Of a stretch of 7,055 nt of DNA, positions 5,741 through 7,055 are shown piece by piece. Below the pieces are notes generated by a model. It did no database searches. It saw nothing but the letters and a program-made list of their open reading frames with translations, and was not told the DNA's origin. Source of the stretch: an uncultured Verrucomicrobium sp. (GTDB lineage Bacteria > Verrucomicrobiota > Verrucomicrobiia > Methylacidiphilales > GAS474). How positions within the stretch are numbered: the stretch's first letter is position 1; every line of letters begins with the position of its first letter. Location: NCBI GenBank assembly GCA_903889845.1, contig CAISZB010000219.1, positions 1 to 7,055 of the forward strand, in the 5' to 3' direction. A program made the position numbers and the translations under genes.

Positions 5741-6903
5741 GCCACATCGGCCTCCGCTTCCTCGACCTCCGCCGCCATTACGGGAAGGACGCGGACGCCC
5801 CCGGCATCGCCACAGGGGACCTCCCCCTCGGCCCCGGCGTCACCGTCCTCTTCGGTCCGTCCGGCGCGGGAAAGACGACCCTCCTCCACGCCGCCGCGGG
5901 CCTCGACCGGCCCGACGCGGGGACGATCCTCTTCGGCAGCGAGACCTGGAGCGACGCCGCCTCCGGCCTCTTCGTCCCGCCCCGGCTCCGGCAGGTCGGC
6001 TACGTCCCACAGAACTACGCCCTCTTCCCCCACCTGACCGTGGAGCAGAACATCGGCTACGGGGCATTCCCCGGGAGCCAAAACCGGAAAGAACGGGAAC
6101 CGGTCGGGGCGGCCCTCGCCCGCCTCGGCCTCGAAGGCCTGGAAAAGCGGCTCCCGGCGGAGCTTTCCGGGGGGCAGCGCCAACGCGTCGCCCTCGGCCG
6201 GGCGCTCCACCCGGGGCCGCGCCTCCTTCTCCTCGACGAACCCCTTTCCGCCCTCGACGCGCCGACGCGGGACCGGCTCCGGGGGGAACTCCGGGCCTTC
6301 CTGGTGGCGGCGGGCATCCCGGCCCTCCTCGTCACCCACGACCCGAAGGAGGCCGCCGTCCTGGGGGACGAGGTCGTCCTCCTCGACCGGGGGCGTGTCC
6401 TCCAGCGCGGCCCCGTCGGGGAAGTCTTCAACCGTCCGGCCAGCGTCGCCGCCGCCCGGATCGTCGGGGCCGACACCCTCGCCGAAGGCCAGGTGGAGGA
6501 CTACCACAACGGAATGGCCCGGGTGCTCTGCGGCAAAACGTTCCTCCTGGCCGCCGCCCCCGAACTCCCCTCCGGGACCCACCGCGTCTACGTCTCGATC
6601 CAGGCGGGCGACGTCAGCCTCGCCCTCTACTCGGTCGAGCGCGGAGGGGGGATGCTCTCCGGACCGTCGGGCTCCGGTTCCGGTTCCGGCAGCAGCCCCC
6701 GGAACCGCCTCCCCGGGATCGTCCAAAAAATCGCCGAGGAAGGCCCCCTGGTCCGGGTCGAGATCGATTGCGGCTTTCCCCAAGGCATCCCGTTGAAGGC
6801 CCTCCTCACGAGGGAAGCCCGGGCCGAGTTGGCGCTAAGGGAGGGATTGCCGCTGGTGGCGTTGGTGAAGGCGCCTCGGGTCCATTTGATCGCGAGGGAG
6901 TAG
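5737..6903 (+). CDS. modC: Molybdate ABC transporter ATP-binding protein ModC
   Basis: A 388-residue ATPase that drives molybdate import with ModB. All nucleotide-binding motifs are intact: Walker A GPSGAGKTT (40-48), Q-loop PQNYALFPHLT (91-101), signature LSGGQRQR (143-150), Walker B LLLLDEPLSALD (163-174) and H-loop VTHD (199-202). The C-terminal part (about 245-388) is a TOBE/MOP-like molybdate-sensing domain. It contains the SPRNRLPG segment (320-327), which resembles the conserved S-x-R-N oxyanion-binding region. Just before this segment there is an unusual low-complexity Gly/Ser stretch (about 303-320), absent from the ModC proteins I know. The length otherwise fits the usual 350-370 residues. 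The ATG overlaps the modB stop (ATGA), and a GGAAAGGG ribosome binding site lies at 5721-5728. It is the last gene of the operon. Confidence 0.94.
   Translation: MSHIGLRFLDLRRHYGKDADAPGIATGDLPLGPGVTVLFGPSGAGKTTLLHAAAGLDRPDAGTILFGSETWSDAASGLFVPPRLRQVGYVPQNYALFPHLTVEQNIGYGAFPGSQNRKEREPVGAALARLGLEGLEKRLPAELSGGQRQRVALGRALHPGPRLLLLDEPLSALDAPTRDRLRGELRAFLVAAGIPALLVTHDPKEAAVLGDEVVLLDRGRVLQRGPVGEVFNRPASVAAARIVGADTLAEGQVEDYHNGMARVLCGKTFLLAAAPELPSGTHRVYVSIQAGDVSLALYSVERGGGMLSGPSGSGSGSGSSPRNRLPGIVQKIAEEGPLVRVEIDCGFPQGIPLKALLTREARAELALREGLPLVALVKAPRVHLIARE
6673..6690 (+). repeat. Short tandem repeat (3 x 6 bp) inside modC
   Basis: Three consecutive copies of TCCGGT (the last is TCCGGC) encode the Gly-Ser alternation of the linker in the ModC C-terminal domain. 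The repeat keeps the frame. Such 6-bp units can expand or contract by slippage, changing linker length without breaking the protein (inference). Confidence 0.8.
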
Positions 6904-7055
6904 GGGGGGCTTCGGAACCGAAGCGGCCTTCTCCCAATAGGGGTATAGGTGTATTGGCTCCGTCTCCCCACGCCGTACGTACCCTCGGAGATTCGGGGAT
7001 TCAGCCGAGGCTGCCGCCTCGGGAGAAGAAGAGCCTCCACCGCGCGCTCTTCTCC
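6904..7055. other. Non-coding 3' region with multiple inverted repeats
   Basis: No gene is visible here. Starting just after the modC stop there is a 6-bp hairpin GCTTCG/CGAAGC (6909-6914/6919-6924), which may be a weak operon terminator but has no proper U tract. Further elements are CCAATA/TATTGG (6934-6939/6952-6957), the palindrome GTACGTAC (6975-6982), CCGAGGC/GCCTCGG (7005-7011/7016-7022) and AGAAGAGC/GCTCTTCT (7027-7034/7046-7053). CTTCTCCC at 6928-6935 is the exact complement of GGGAGAAG at 7021-7028. The region runs off the window, so its far boundary is unknown. Confidence 0.55.

Noticed and set aside
6627..7040. 137-codon minus-strand frame overlapping the end of modC, open into the window edge
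   Set aside because: About two thirds lies antisense to modC, there is no recognisable domain, and its upstream part crosses several hairpins. It could only be revived by a conserved homologue.
6904..7055. tRNA gene or CRISPR repeats in the hairpin-rich tail
   Set aside because: There is no T-loop GGTTCGA pattern, no cloverleaf spacing, and no regularly spaced direct repeats on either strand.

Overview
The window is a GC-rich chromosomal segment that most likely comes from a member of the Verrucomicrobia (PVC superphylum). The best taxonomic clue is a 51-residue, strongly basic protein at 1069-1224 (minus). It matches what I know of the small basic protein family confined to Verrucomicrobia, Chlamydiae and relatives. 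The paired bactofilins and the high GC content fit but are less specific. No rRNA, tRNA, CRISPR array, insertion sequence or integrase is visible.

The left part (1-2428) reads entirely on the minus strand. From the right it holds a short bactofilin (2084-2428), a second bactofilin with two N-terminal Cys4 zinc ribbons (1349-2080, 3 nt downstream), the small basic protein with a strong intrinsic terminator (1003-1038), and the first 280 codons of a KgtP-like MHS-family transporter that leaves the window at base 1. A good sigma70-type promoter (2447-2474) precedes the bactofilin pair. A GC-rich inverted repeat with competing hairpins (905-1003) lies between the terminator and the transporter.

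The right part (2526-6903) is one tightly packed plus-strand operon of five genes: LuxE-like acyl-protein synthetase, LuxC-like acyl-CoA reductase, a QueD/6-pyruvoyl-tetrahydropterin-synthase homologue, the molybdate permease ModB and the molybdate ATPase ModC. Two junctions are ATGA overlaps (luxE/luxC and modB/modC). The other two are gaps of 6 nt and 3 nt.

LuxE and LuxC homologues together form the core of a fatty-acid reductase that turns an activated acyl group into an aldehyde. There is no luciferase (luxAB) and no luxD here, so bioluminescence is not indicated. ModBC imports molybdate but has no ModA in the window. Combining an aldehyde-forming pair, a pterin-family enzyme with an altered metal site and a molybdate importer is unusual, and is the most interesting feature. 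Whether it is one pathway or chance packing cannot be decided from this sequence.

The last 152 bases (6904-7055) are non-coding and rich in inverted repeats with alternative pairings. They run off the window end.
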